A DNA stretch of 64,000 nt from Salicibibacter cibarius. Lineage in GTDB: Bacteria > Bacillota > Bacilli > Bacillales > Marinococcaceae. The stretch covers positions 1,550,001-1,614,000 of the forward strand of contig NZ_CP054705.1 in assembly GCF_016495725.1 (NCBI RefSeq). The letters run 5' to 3'. Shown here piece by piece: positions 8,738 through 18,601 of this stretch. Both the position numbers and the translations under genes were made by a program. Every line of letters begins with the position of its first letter. Within the stretch, counting starts at the first letter, position 1. Below the pieces are notes generated by a model. It did no database searches. It was not told the DNA's origin and saw nothing but the letters and a program-made list of their open reading frames with translations.

Positions 8738-9628
8738 TTGCAAATATTTTTCGAGGTCGTTCTTCCGGTGGTGCTCGTATTCGCACTCGGATTTTTAATT
8801 CAAAAATGGAAGCATGTGGACATCAAGCCTATTTCGACGGTTGCAATTTTCGTCATGACGCCTTGTTTGGTGTTTGATACGATTTATCACGCAACACTCG
8901 ACATGCAATATGCATATATGTTGATCTTTGCGATTTTGCTTTTATTCATACTTATTTTTGTGAATAAGTTGGTATCTTTTTTCTTTAAGCTTTCTCCGGA
9001 AACGGAAACCGGAATAATCCTTTCCACGGCTTTTATGAATGCGGGAAATTATGGTGCTCCGATCGTTCTCTTTGCTTTTGGAGAAGAGGGGTTTGCCTAT
9101 GCCGTGTCTCTTATGGTCATTCAATCAGTGATCATGAACAGTTTTGGCGTTTATTTTGCATCCAAGGGCAGGGGGACAATGATCCAAGCTTTAAAGGTTG
9201 TCATGACGATGCCGGCGACCTGGGCGCTGGTAGCGGCTTTATTGGCGCAATTTTTGCCTGCAATGCCTACTGCCATTACAGGTGTAACCGAAATTGTCGG
9301 TGCTGCTACAATCCCAACCGTCATGATTATACTCGGCATGCAATTGGCGCGAATTCCGTTACGTGGGTTTGAATGGGGAAAAATCAGTTATAATGCCGTG
9401 CTTCGTCTATTGATTTCTCCGGTGATTGCTTTAGGCCTTACGAGAATCCTTCCCATTGAACCACTGCTTGCCAATGTGCTTGTTTTAACAGCTGCTATGC
9501 CTACAGCAGCTAACATCGTAATGTTTTCGGTGCAATTTAATGCGCAACCGAGGTTAGTGTCGAGTACCACACTCGTGACTACTTTAATCAGCATTCCAAC
9601 GATTACTGTCTTGCTGATGATTCTTTGA
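8738..9628 (+). CDS. AEC family (auxin efflux carrier-type) transporter
   Basis: This 296-residue membrane protein has about ten hydrophobic helices in two halves, with the family's conserved asparagine-glycine break in the fifth helix region (STAFMNAGNYGAP) and PTVMIILGMQLA in the second half. AEC proteins export or exchange small carboxylates such as malate; the substrate here is unknown. I place the start at TTG 8738, directly after AGGAGGAG; the ATG at 8684 would add a basic segment with no ribosome site. Glutamate dehydrogenase follows 110 bases downstream. Confidence 0.85.
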   Translation: MQIFFEVVLPVVLVFALGFLIQKWKHVDIKPISTVAIFVMTPCLVFDTIYHATLDMQYAYMLIFAILLLFILIFVNKLVSFFFKLSPETETGIILSTAFMNAGNYGAPIVLFAFGEEGFAYAVSLMVIQSVIMNSFGVYFASKGRGTMIQALKVVMTMPATWALVAALLAQFLPAMPTAITGVTEIVGAATIPTVMIILGMQLARIPLRGFEWGKISYNAVLRLLISPVIALGLTRILPIEPLLANVLVLTAAMPTAANIVMFSVQFNAQPRLVSSTTLVTTLISIPTITVLLMIL

Positions 9629-9740
9629 TATATTTCGTGAATGTATGTTTATTTCCTGATTATATGGGAATGGAGGAGTATGGGTCCTGGTGCGACATTT
9701 TTAAGGACGATAGTCTAAACAACCTGTTTGAAGGAGCGTG

Positions 9741-11129
9741 ATGAATTTGAGTCGAGACGAAACCCGGACTTTAATTCAGGAAGTGGTCGATAAGTTAAAA
9801 AAAGAAACGTTTAGTAACGAATTTACGAATAACGAGAATGGAGAGGTATTTGATTCGGCGGCCGAAATTATAAAAACAACGGATAAAATCATAAAAAGTT
9901 ACATCCGTGTCTCAAGAGACAATGGAGTGATTGAAAGAATCCCGGCCTATCGCGTTCAACATAATAACATAAGTGGGTTTTATAAAGGGGGGATACGTTT
10001 CAGTCCGGCTGTAAATGAAGAAGAAGTGGAAAATCTTGCGATTTTGATGACGATCAAAAATGCTTTGCATGAACTTCCTTTCGGTGGTGCGAAAGGGGGG
10101 GTGTTTGTCGATCCGAGAAATTTATCGCCACGGGAATTGAATTTGGTGAGCAAGAAATATGTACAACGGTTAAAGCCTGATTTGGGTCCAACGAAAGACA
10201 TCCCCGCTCCGGATTTGGGAACAAATGACAAAGTGATTGACTGGATGGTTGGCGAGTATAAAACAATTACGCCCGGCGAATCTTATGTAAATTCATTTAC
10301 TGGAAAAAGCGCGGTGAATGGAGGCGTTGCCGGCCGCAGGGAAGCCACGGGAATCGGAACTTTTTTGAGTTATTATTATTTGAGGGATCAATGGTTTAAA
10401 CAAGCGAAGACAATGAAGGTGACGAGACCTAAGAGTTGGAAAAACCTTGAAACGTTAATCCATAGCGATCAACCGACGAGAGTGGCGGTTCAAGGATTTG
10501 GAAATGTCGGAAGCATTGCGGCAAATGAAGCACTGAAGTGTGAAGACGAACATATTGTGACTGCCGTATCGGATGAAGATGTCACCCTTCATAACCGAAA
10601 AGGTTTGGACATAGAAAGGCTGTTGGCTTATAGCGAGCAGCACCGGCGGTTGCCACGTTCAGCGGAAGAATTAAAGGAAGCGAACGTTCAAGCGGATATC
10701 GATTCTCCGTCGGCCGTGCTAACGAGCGAATGCGATTTGCTCATACTGGCTGCTGTCGAAGGCCAAATTACGGAAGAAAATATGAAAGACGTGTCGGCGA
10801 AAATTCTTTTGGAAGGGGCAAATGCGCCTATTACCAAGAACGCCGATGAATATTTTGAAAACAACGGAATTATCGTCATCCCGGATATTTTGGCTAATGC
10901 AGGCGGCGTACATGTCTCTTATCTGGAGTGGATGCAATCAAATAACGACAAGCCATATACGAAAGAAGACGTTATTACGGCATTGACCGATAAAATGACA
11001 GACGTATGCCACCGGGTTTATGACCATTATTTCTACTCCGAGAACCACGAAACGACAAGAATGTTATGCTATAAACTTGCCCTTATGAGATTGATTACGC
11101 TTTTATATAGGCACGGGAAACTTTATTAA
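9741..11129 (+). CDS. Glu/Leu/Phe/Val-type dehydrogenase, probably glutamate dehydrogenase
   Basis: The 462-residue enzyme has the catalytic PFGGAKGGVFVDP segment with its lysine, KDIPAPDLGTN, and a Rossmann domain (VAVQGFGNVGSIAA). It should interconvert glutamate and 2-oxoglutarate with NAD(P). It is somewhat longer than GudB/RocG (about 425 residues), mostly from an N-terminal extension and a C-terminal tail. AAGGAG lies just before overlapping GTG 9738 and ATG 9741. Glutamate supply fits the nearby ectoine genes, but a functional link is inference. Confidence 0.88.
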   Translation: MNLSRDETRTLIQEVVDKLKKETFSNEFTNNENGEVFDSAAEIIKTTDKIIKSYIRVSRDNGVIERIPAYRVQHNNISGFYKGGIRFSPAVNEEEVENLAILMTIKNALHELPFGGAKGGVFVDPRNLSPRELNLVSKKYVQRLKPDLGPTKDIPAPDLGTNDKVIDWMVGEYKTITPGESYVNSFTGKSAVNGGVAGRREATGIGTFLSYYYLRDQWFKQAKTMKVTRPKSWKNLETLIHSDQPTRVAVQGFGNVGSIAANEALKCEDEHIVTAVSDEDVTLHNRKGLDIERLLAYSEQHRRLPRSAEELKEANVQADIDSPSAVLTSECDLLILAAVEGQITEENMKDVSAKILLEGANAPITKNADEYFENNGIIVIPDILANAGGVHVSYLEWMQSNNDKPYTKEDVITALTDKMTDVCHRVYDHYFYSENHETTRMLCYKLALMRLITLLYRHGKLY

Positions 11130-11134
11130 AACAT

Positions 11135-11173
11135 TCATCAGCGGGAATTTTTCATCCCCCGTTGAAGTTTTTA
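11135..11173 (+). terminator. Terminator after the glutamate dehydrogenase gene
   Basis: TCAGCGGG and CCCGTTGA arms are followed by a T-rich tract. Confidence 0.5.
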
Positions 11174-12137
11174 AGGTACGTTGGTAGGGGCTGTTGCCTC
11201 AAATTAGGAAAAAAATAAATAATTTAGCAGTTCTGGGAGGGGCCCGTTTATAAAGACGGGCTCCTCACTTTGGTAGGGACGGAAATTTTGTGTCTTTTGT
11301 TTTTTCGTAGGCGCTCGATTTCCGTTTGAGGGGTTACTTTGCTCTTCTTGTTGTTTTCAGAGGAGTTCATCCGTCGTCCAAGGGAATCACGGCGTAACCC
11401 CTTAACCAATCCTTCCATTTTTTTACGTAAAAATGTTGGTGCAATTCCTTGCATCAAGCCTATTGAAAAAATTTTACCAATCCGGTGATTACACTGGAAA
11501 CACTGGATTACACCTTTCCGGGGTAGTAGCAAAGGGGCAGTCTCATCATAAAATTAATTGACAATGATTATCAATTTCATTATCATGGCATTAACTGATA
11601 ATGATTATCAATTAAAACACGTAAAATAGAAAGGAGCTTGCTACCAACGGTTGATTCCGATCTGTTTTGGGAAACAGTCGATGAATGTATGAAATATTCA
11701 AATAGCCGGGATATCGACACCGAAGTGGTGCTCCTTTCTGCAAATTCGGTGGTTGAAATACACGATTAAATTACTTAATAGAAGAATCATTGATGCATCA
11801 GACGAAGCAAACACGTTAAACGGCAAAATTAACATACAAGTAAAAACATTCCGTTTATGCTGAGCATTTGGCGGCGCATCTTCAATGCGTCGCTCTAAAA
11901 ATCCCGAGCAGATCAGGGACAACTACAAAATCCAATAAATAGAAAATGATTAAACATGAAGTTTTGTAAGCGCAGCACAAGAAGATCGGTTTATTTTGTA
12001 TGAAGCCATGAAGCCGTATCACAGATGCGCTTGATCAGATGAGAGAGGTAACCGGGCAGCCGAATTGTAGCTCGATTAATTAATTCTATCGGCTTACTCG
12101 TGCCACACCCATTTGTCTTTTAGGAGGGGAAGTAACC
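11174..12137. other. Gene-poor region with a stem-loop, Fur sites and decayed coding sequence
   Basis: I see no intact gene here. A GC-rich hairpin (GAGGGGCCCGT / ACGGGCTCCTC, 11237-11266) is followed by a 94-residue minus-strand frame with no recognisable family. Two Fur boxes lie at 11560-11614. Near 11980-12075 short runs such as DRFILYEAMKPYH and ALDQMREVTGQP appear in different frames, suggesting a broken gene. Sequence before 12138 ends in a strong ribosome site for the haem monooxygenase gene. Confidence 0.5.
11558..11614 (+). promoter_or_regulatory. Fur-controlled promoter with two Fur boxes
   Basis: TTGACA (11558-11563), a 17-base spacer and TATCAT (11581-11586) form a sigma-A promoter. 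GACAATGATTATCAATTTC (11560-11578) and GATAATGATTATCAATTA (11597-11614) each closely match the 19-bp Fur consensus. Fur with Fe(II) would cover both the -35 and the start region. The next intact gene is more than 500 bases downstream. Confidence 0.8.
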
Positions 12138-12461
12138 ATGATTATTGTTCAGAATCAAACGTTTGTCACAAAAGGATACGGAGAACGTCTCGTGGAGAGA
12201 TTTAGAAAAACCGGGAAGGTTGAATATGCAGAAGGGTTTATCGGATTAGAAGTGTTAACGAACATTAGAAGCCAAGACCATGATGAAATCGTGATTAGCA
12301 CGCGTTGGGATAATATTGAAGCATTTCATCGCTGGACAGAAAGCCAAGCGTTTAAAGATGCACATGCCCGCGAAGGTGGACGTCCAGATTACATTATCGA
12401 AAATAAGGTTCTTTTTTACAGGGTCGATGTCGTACGTGAAAGCATAGAACTAACATATTAA
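12138..12461 (+). CDS. IsdG/HmoA-type haem-degrading monooxygenase
   Basis: The 107-residue protein has the antibiotic-biosynthesis-monooxygenase (ABM) fold pattern and the Asn-Trp-His set of IsdG enzymes: Asn6, Trp66 and His76, spaced as in IsdG (7, 67, 77). Such enzymes open the haem ring and release iron. AGGAGGGGAAGTAACC precedes the ATG. It lies in an iron-uptake region downstream of a Fur promoter, which supports the role; HmoA of B. subtilis is the closest named type. A second ABM protein is encoded at 55283. Confidence 0.8.
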   Translation: MIIVQNQTFVTKGYGERLVERFRKTGKVEYAEGFIGLEVLTNIRSQDHDEIVISTRWDNIEAFHRWTESQAFKDAHAREGGRPDYIIENKVLFYRVDVVRESIELTY

Positions 12462-12525
12462 ACAGGGGCGTCACAAAAGGGCAGCCCTTTCGGTTTACAA
12501 AGCCCTGAACATGGGAGGGATGACA

Positions 12526-14244
12526 ATGATTAAAAAGTTCGCCCGCTATTATTCTCCGTATAAACGGTTGTTTGCTGTGACACTTTTATGCGGGATGCTT
12601 GTTGCCGCGTTAGAGCTTTTATTCCCGTTGGCCGTGAATCGTGTGATCGATGATTTGTTACCAAGCGGGAATTGGGAGCTTATTTTTGCCGGCGGCATCG
12701 GTTTGTTTATTCTTTACTTATTCAATGGCGGATTTCATTATGTTGTAACCTATTGGGGACACAAACTTGGGATTAGCATTGAAACCGATATGCGCACCCA
12801 ACTCTATAAACATTTACAAGAACAACCCATTCAATATTTTGATGACACGAAAACGGGACATCTCATTTCAAGGCTGACCAATGATTTAATGGATATTGGC
12901 GAAGTCGCTCATCACGGGCCGGAAGAATTGGTCATCGCCTTAATGACGCTGACTGGTGCTTTTGGGATCATGCTCACCATTAGTTGGGAATTAACGGTGA
13001 TGATCTTTGGACTTGTTGCGATTATTATTGCCCTGACCTATTATTTTGGAAAGAAAATGTCTAACGCCATGTCATACATGTTTGGCAGCATTGCTGACTT
13101 TAATGCGCGCGTTGAAAATAATATCTCCGGCATTCGTGTGATTAAGGCGTTTGCCAATGAAGCGTATGAAAAAGAACGCTTTGTGAAAAATAATGAACAT
13201 TTCAAGCAAACGAAACTGAAGTCATACAAAATTATGGCCTCGCACATCGCCAGCAGTCAAATTCTCATGAAAATCCTATTGTTGTTTGTTTTGGTTGCCG
13301 GCACTTGGTTTGTGATCAATGATCAAGTGACGTTCGGCGAATTCATGGCCTTTGTCCTGCTCACAAATGTCATGATGCGGCCGATTCAACAATTAAATGC
13401 CGTCATAGAAATGTACCCCAAAGGGATCGCGGGATTTCGCAGGTTTCTTCAGTTACTCGAGATGGAATCGTCACAAAAAGAAAAAACGGACGCCATTGAT
13501 GTTGGCAAACTAAATGGGAATGTTACATATCAACACGTCTCCTTTTCCTATGGGGAAGGAGACGACGTTCTTAATGCGGTCAATTTCTCTATTGACTCCG
13601 GCGAAACGGTCGCCTTTATTGGCCCTTCAGGCGCCGGAAAAACGACAATTGCCAGTTTGTTGCCTCGTTTTTATGATGTTAACACAGGAGTAATCACCAT
13701 CGATGGTATGGATATTTGTGACATGACCTTACGATCACTCCGTGAAAATATTGGATATGTGCAGCAGGATGTTTTTCTTTTTGATGGAACGATCAGGGAA
13801 AATATTGCATACGGCACGTTAGAGGCAAAGGAGGAAGATATTTGGGAAGCGGCAAGGCGCTCACACATGGCTGATTTCATTGAGAGCTTGCCAAAAGCGA
13901 TGGATACGTTGATTGGAGAACGAGGCGTGAAATTATCCGGTGGCCAAAAACAACGTCTTTCGATTGCGCGTATGTTTCTTAAAAACCCACCCATTTTAAT
14001 TCTGGATGAAGCCACATCTGCTTTAGATACGGAGACGGAAGCAGAGATTCAAAAAGCGTTGAATGGACTCTCACAAGGACGCACAACATTAATGATCGCT
14101 CATCGTCTCACGACCATTCAGGACGCCGATCGCATTTTTGTCGTTACGAAAAAAGGCATTGAAGAACGAGGGAACCATCAAGAACTCATCCGCTCCGGAG
14201 GTTTATATTATCGAATGCAACAATCCCAATTCCATACGCTCTAA
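12526..14244 (+). CDS. ABC half-transporter, fused permease and ATPase
   Basis: The 572-residue protein joins six transmembrane helices (residues about 10-300) to a nucleotide-binding domain with Walker A GPSGAGKTT, signature LSGGQKQR, Walker B ILILDEATSALD and the H-loop IAHRL. It is a type-IV exporter of the MsbA/MdlB/BmrA type and must dimerise. ATG 12526 has GGGAGGG 6-7 bases upstream; the in-frame ATGs at 12511 and 12520 overlap that site. It lies about 65 bases after the haem monooxygenase, so it may be co-transcribed and act on haem, siderophore or a related compound; substrate unknown. Confidence 0.88.
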   Translation: MIKKFARYYSPYKRLFAVTLLCGMLVAALELLFPLAVNRVIDDLLPSGNWELIFAGGIGLFILYLFNGGFHYVVTYWGHKLGISIETDMRTQLYKHLQEQPIQYFDDTKTGHLISRLTNDLMDIGEVAHHGPEELVIALMTLTGAFGIMLTISWELTVMIFGLVAIIIALTYYFGKKMSNAMSYMFGSIADFNARVENNISGIRVIKAFANEAYEKERFVKNNEHFKQTKLKSYKIMASHIASSQILMKILLLFVLVAGTWFVINDQVTFGEFMAFVLLTNVMMRPIQQLNAVIEMYPKGIAGFRRFLQLLEMESSQKEKTDAIDVGKLNGNVTYQHVSFSYGEGDDVLNAVNFSIDSGETVAFIGPSGAGKTTIASLLPRFYDVNTGVITIDGMDICDMTLRSLRENIGYVQQDVFLFDGTIRENIAYGTLEAKEEDIWEAARRSHMADFIESLPKAMDTLIGERGVKLSGGQKQRLSIARMFLKNPPILILDEATSALDTETEAEIQKALNGLSQGRTTLMIAHRLTTIQDADRIFVVTKKGIEERGNHQELIRSGGLYYRMQQSQFHTL

Positions 14245-14660
14245 GAAAAACACTCGGGACCGTACGGAATCTGCCGAGATCATGATTACTTGATTTTTCT
14301 CGACTGCCAGGACTGTTTTCTCCTCTCAAGCAGAGAGCGCACGGCTTCCAACGTATATAATCCGATTTCGTTCCTTAAATTAACATGAATCCCATAACCG
14401 TATCTTTATCGGCCGAAAATATCACTATATTAGCCAAAACATGCTTTGCAGGTTACGCGAGAATTTCACCTCTTTTTGAACCATGGTGAAAGAATTTCCG
14501 GCATAATCCGGTAACAGACCGGATAAGCTTGGCTGGCGTTAAGTAGATTGAGAAAGCTTCGCGGGAAAATAAAACGTATCAGAAAATGTGATGATTTACT
14601 CTTCCCGGATATATTCAATTCAACTGACCACCAATTGTTAATTTCCTTGTGAAATTATTA
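14245..14660. other. Intergenic stretch without an intact gene
   Basis: No plausible start-plus-frame is present. On the minus strand around 14290-14410 a short run reading VNLRNEIGLYTLEAVRSLLE ends in a stop but lacks a start and ribosome site, so it may be the tail of a lost gene. The rest is AT-rich and leads to the Fur site at 14664. Confidence 0.4.
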
Positions 14661-14661
14661 A

Positions 14662-14690
14662 TTGACAATGATAATCGTTTTCAATTAATG
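14662..14690 (+). promoter_or_regulatory. Fur box and promoter of the siderophore uptake operon
   Basis: GACAATGATAATCGTTTTC (14664-14682) matches the Fur consensus and overlaps TTGACA (14662-14667). A weak -10 (TTAATG, 14685-14690) lies 17 bases on. The operon start codon is about 70 bases downstream. Confidence 0.8.
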
Positions 14691-14761
14691 TAAAAAGAGG
14701 ATGATGATACGTTCCGCGCAGAGATAAAAATACGGTTTTTCAAAACAAGGAGAAGATAAAG

Positions 14762-15694
14762 ATGATAAAAAAGGGCATGATCATGATGGTTTTTTCCCTT
14801 ACGTTGACGGCATGTGGGGATGGATCTTCCGGTGAAACCTCTGATGAAACCGATCGGACGGTTAACATTGGCGGCGAAGAGGTTGAAGTGCCCGATAATC
14901 CTGAACGTATTGTCACTGATTTTTATGCCGGTGAGTTGTTAACCGTCGATGCCAATATCGTAGGGGCTGGATCGATCGCGTTTGATAACCCTTTCCTTGA
15001 AGAGGAACTCGAAGAGGTTGAAGATATCGGAGAGCCGCCAAATGTGGAAAAAATTCTGGAATTGGATCCGGACTTAATTGTGACCATGTATGATGAAAAT
15101 CTTGACCAGCTAGAGCAAATTGCGCCTACGGTACATATTCCGTATAACACAGCGACCAACGTTGAAGATATGACGGAAATGTTTGGGGACATCATGGGAG
15201 CAGAGGAAGAAGCACAGGCATTTTTGGATGACTATCACGATCGTGCCGAAGAGGCTCGAGAGGAAATCGATGATCACGTGGCCGAGGATGCGACCTTTGG
15301 GCTTTACGAAATTACGAATGACAATGAATTATATGTTTTTGGGGAAAATTTCGGCCGTGGTGGGCAAGCATTATATGACGCTTTGGATTTAGAAGCACCT
15401 GACATCATTGAGGATGAAGTCATGGGTGGAGAAGATGTGCTCATGCTTTCTCAAGAAGTGATCCCTGAATATGCGGCGGATTATATGTTTTTGACGAGTT
15501 ATGATCCGGAAAATCAGCACGATGCCAAAGATGAACTAGAAAAATCTTCTGTATGGCAAGGGTTAGATGCCGTACAACAAGAACGTTATCGTCTCAATGA
15601 TTATGATACCTTTTATCCTTACGATCCCATTTCGGTTTACCATCAGATTGATTTATTTGTGGACTTAATCATGGAGATGGAAACGGAAGATTAG
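14762..15694 (+). CDS. Iron-siderophore ABC transporter substrate-binding lipoprotein
   Basis: The 310-residue lipoprotein has a short signal peptide and the lipobox LTAC (Cys18), followed by an acidic linker and a FepB/FhuD-type periplasmic-binding domain (VPDNPERIVT..., KILELDPDLIV, a long central helix). It should catch a ferric siderophore outside the membrane and hand it to the two permeases that follow. The mature protein is very acidic, as in salt-adapted bacteria. First gene of a five-gene plus-strand operon under a Fur box. Siderophore type cannot be told. Confidence 0.9.
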   Translation: MIKKGMIMMVFSLTLTACGDGSSGETSDETDRTVNIGGEEVEVPDNPERIVTDFYAGELLTVDANIVGAGSIAFDNPFLEEELEEVEDIGEPPNVEKILELDPDLIVTMYDENLDQLEQIAPTVHIPYNTATNVEDMTEMFGDIMGAEEEAQAFLDDYHDRAEEAREEIDDHVAEDATFGLYEITNDNELYVFGENFGRGGQALYDALDLEAPDIIEDEVMGGEDVLMLSQEVIPEYAADYMFLTSYDPENQHDAKDELEKSSVWQGLDAVQQERYRLNDYDTFYPYDPISVYHQIDLFVDLIMEMETED

Positions 15695-15714
15695 ATGAAG
15701 AAAGAAGGCACACA

Positions 15715-16746
15715 ATGGTTGATGCAACGTCTCCTACGTCAAAACGGTTTGGATTAAGACCTATGGTTGTCATCATTATGTTTGCCGGCACGAGTCTGCT
15801 CATTTGCGCTATTTTGCTATCTATTTCTTTAGGAGCGGCCAGCATCACACCCATGACGGTTTGGGAGGCAATAGTCAATTATGATGAATCGCTAACCAAC
15901 CACCAAATTATCCATGAGATACGTCTCCCAAGGGTGGCTGGGGCTATTCTAGTAGGGAGCTTTCTCGCTGTTTCAGGGGCACTTATGCAAGGGATGACAA
16001 GAAATCCCCTTGCAGAGCCTTCCATTATTGGGATTACGGATGGCGCGGCCTTGGCACTTGCCATCATGTTTGCTTTTTTCCCTAGCGTCCCTTACACCGG
16101 ATCTTTATTAGCGGCTTTTATCGGGGCCGGTGTCGGAACGGCGCTGGTTTTTCTCGTGGGGGCGTTGGCAAAGGGGGGCTTAACACCAGCCAAACTGGCG
16201 TTGGCAGGGGTCACGATTGGGGCTTTTTTAAGTGCTATATCTTCAGGGATTGCGATCTATTTTGATGTCGCCCAGGATTTAAGTTTCTGGTTTGCCGGCG
16301 GTTTGGCCAACATCGATTGGCCACGCGTCCAACTTATGCTTCCCGTTGCTATGATCGGAATGGCCATAGCGTTATGGTTAGCGCGTTCAATTACCATTTT
16401 AAGTTTGGGAAAAGATGTGGCCCAAGGTTTAGGGCAACGCACAGGCATAGTTCGAACGATGGGCATCGTGGCCGTGATGCTTATGACAGGGGCCGCTGTT
16501 GCTGTTGCCGGAACCATTGGCTTCATTGGCTTAATCATTCCCCATATTACCCGTGCCTTGGTTGGTCTTGATTACCGTTATATCGTGCCGTGTTCGGCCA
16601 TTCTTGGTAGCCTGCTATTGATTGTGGCGGATATTCTGGCCCGCCTTGTCAATGCGCCGTATGAAACGCCGGTGGGCGCAATTACAGCCTTGGTCGGTGT
16701 TCCCTTTTTCCTTTATCTCGCTCGTAGAGAAGGAAGGGGCGTCTGA
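15715..16746 (+). CDS. FecCD-family siderophore ABC permease 1
   Basis: The 343-residue permease has about nine to ten helices and the FecCD signatures RLPRVAGAILVGSFLAVSGA, MQGMTRNPLAEPSIIGI and GTIGFIGLIIPHITR, the last being the contact for the ATPase. It pairs with the next gene to form a heterodimeric channel. AGAAGG precedes the ATG. The next gene starts 2 bases after its stop. Confidence 0.92.
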   Translation: MVDATSPTSKRFGLRPMVVIIMFAGTSLLICAILLSISLGAASITPMTVWEAIVNYDESLTNHQIIHEIRLPRVAGAILVGSFLAVSGALMQGMTRNPLAEPSIIGITDGAALALAIMFAFFPSVPYTGSLLAAFIGAGVGTALVFLVGALAKGGLTPAKLALAGVTIGAFLSAISSGIAIYFDVAQDLSFWFAGGLANIDWPRVQLMLPVAMIGMAIALWLARSITILSLGKDVAQGLGQRTGIVRTMGIVAVMLMTGAAVAVAGTIGFIGLIIPHITRALVGLDYRYIVPCSAILGSLLLIVADILARLVNAPYETPVGAITALVGVPFFLYLARREGRGV

Positions 16747-16747
16747 C

Positions 16748-17743
16748 ATGAAACGGATCGTATGGATCTATGTGGCTATTGTGATGTCAATTTTTGCTGT
16801 TTTTCTCTTAAGCCTGCAAATGGGAACGATGACGATCGCCCCTCTTGATGTTTGGCGAACGTTTATGGGGGATGGCACTGACCAGCATGCGCTCGTTTTA
16901 TTCGGATTTCGATTGCCGAGAATGGTAATTGCTTTGCTTGTGGGGGCGGGATTAGCGGTTTCAGGCGCAATTTTACAAAGCCTTTCCCGTAACGAATTGG
17001 CTGATCCGGGCATCCTGGGCATTAACGCGGGAGCTGGTTTGGCAGTTGTGATTTTTATTTACTTTTTCCAAGGATCATACACCTCGTTGGGTGAGACGGT
17101 CTTTGCCCTTCCCTTTTTCGCATTTGTCGGTGCGCTTACGGCAGCATTTCTCATCTATACACTCGCTTGGAAAAAGGGCGTAACGCCCATTCGGTTAGTG
17201 CTCGTTGGCATCGGGTTAAATGCAGGGTTTACAGCGATTCTTATCGTTTTTCAATTGCGCATGAACCCTAATGACTTCATGCAAGCCACGGTGTGGCTGA
17301 ACGGGGATATTTGGGGAACGAGCTGGGCAAGCACATTAGCGGTTTTGCCGTGGATACTCCTTCTCATCCCCCTCGTAATGGCACAGGCGAGGACCTTGAA
17401 TGTGATGCGATTAGGGGATCCGTCGGCGATATCGTTAGGGATCAAGGTTGAACGTACGCGCCGCCGCTTACTCGTATGGGCGGTTATGTTGGCGGGGGCG
17501 TCGGTGTCTGTGGGAGGAGCCATTTCGTTCCTTGGGCTTGTGGCGCCTCACATTGCTCGTCGTCTTGTCGGTCCACGCCATCAGGTCATGATTCCGACAG
17601 CTGCCATGATGGGGGCTTTAATCCTGCTATTTGCGGATATGGTCGGCCGTAACCTTCTATCCCCTTCAGAAATACCCGTTGGCATTGTTGTGGCTGTTAT
17701 CGGCGCTCCGTATTTTCTGTATTTACTTATGAAAACCCCATAG
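16748..17743 (+). CDS. FecCD-family siderophore ABC permease 2
   Basis: The 331-residue permease repeats the family signatures RLPRMVIALLVGAGLAVSGA, LQSLSRNELADPGILGI and GAISFLGLVAPHIARR. ATG 16748 follows AAGGAAGGGG inside the end of permease 1; the longer frame that starts inside permease 1 is not used. Tight spacing implies translational coupling and equal amounts of both subunits. Confidence 0.92.
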   Translation: MKRIVWIYVAIVMSIFAVFLLSLQMGTMTIAPLDVWRTFMGDGTDQHALVLFGFRLPRMVIALLVGAGLAVSGAILQSLSRNELADPGILGINAGAGLAVVIFIYFFQGSYTSLGETVFALPFFAFVGALTAAFLIYTLAWKKGVTPIRLVLVGIGLNAGFTAILIVFQLRMNPNDFMQATVWLNGDIWGTSWASTLAVLPWILLLIPLVMAQARTLNVMRLGDPSAISLGIKVERTRRRLLVWAVMLAGASVSVGGAISFLGLVAPHIARRLVGPRHQVMIPTAAMMGALILLFADMVGRNLLSPSEIPVGIVVAVIGAPYFLYLLMKTP

Positions 17744-17752
17744 TGAGGTGAA

Positions 17753-18601
17753 ATGATGACACGTCTGGAAGCGAATCATCTATCGATACGTTATGAAAAA
17801 GAAGCCATCGTCGATGACTTGACGATGCACATTCCGGAAGGAAAAATCACAACTATTATTGGGCCGAATGGCTGCGGGAAATCGACCATTTTAAAGACGT
17901 TAGCCCGTGTGATGAAGGCTTCAAACGGAGCCGTCTATTTAGATGGGAAGTCGATTCATACCCAACCGACGAAACAGATTGCGCAAAAGATGGCGGTACT
18001 GCCGCAAGCGCCTGAAGCGCCGAGTGGTTTAAAAGTAAGGGAACTCGTCGCTTACGGAAGACACCCCCATCAAAAAGGATTCGCTACGTTGCGTAAACAA
18101 GATCACGACATCATTGCTCTTGCGCTCGAACAGACCGGTTTGAAAGCTTTGGCTGAACGATCTTTAGAGACCCTTTCCGGCGGACAACGCCAACGGGTAT
18201 GGATTGCCATGGCGCTTGCCCAGCAAACGGACTTGTTGCTGCTTGATGAACCCACGACGTATTTGGATCTTGCTCATCAACTGGAAGTGTTGCAAGTTTT
18301 ACAGCATTTAAATGAACAACAAGGGCGCACGATCGTTTTGGTCGTCCACGATATCAATCATGCTGCTCGTTTTGCTGATTATATGGTGGCGTTACGAGAA
18401 GGGGCGATCGTGCAGGAAGGCGTGCCCGAGGATGTTATGAGCGCTCAAGTTTTACGTGATGTTTTCCACATTCAGGCGGATGTTGTTTCTGATCCCAGGA
18501 GTGGGAAGCCGGTTTGTTTAAGTTATGATTTGTTGAAGCATACCGATACCCGGGAATCACAAAATAGTTATTCGTTAGGGGGGAGATATAGTGCAGGATA
18601 A
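17753..18601 (+). CDS. Siderophore ABC transporter ATPase (FecE/FhuC type)
   Basis: The 282-residue ATPase has Walker A GPNGCGKST, signature LSGGQRQR, Walker B LLLLDEPTTYLD and H-loop VVHDINHAARFAD, with the TYLDLAHQLEVL extension typical of iron-siderophore ATPases. It powers import through the two FecCD permeases. GAGGTGAA precedes overlapping ATGs at 17753 and 17756. Its last 11 bases overlap the reductase gene, which signals coupled translation. Confidence 0.93.
   Translation: MMTRLEANHLSIRYEKEAIVDDLTMHIPEGKITTIIGPNGCGKSTILKTLARVMKASNGAVYLDGKSIHTQPTKQIAQKMAVLPQAPEAPSGLKVRELVAYGRHPHQKGFATLRKQDHDIIALALEQTGLKALAERSLETLSGGQRQRVWIAMALAQQTDLLLLDEPTTYLDLAHQLEVLQVLQHLNEQQGRTIVLVVHDINHAARFADYMVALREGAIVQEGVPEDVMSAQVLRDVFHIQADVVSDPRSGKPVCLSYDLLKHTDTRESQNSYSLGGRYSAG

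Noticed and set aside
11248-11532. 94-codon minus-strand frame
   Set aside because: No recognisable family or convincing ribosome site; could be a transposase relic but the evidence is too weak to call.
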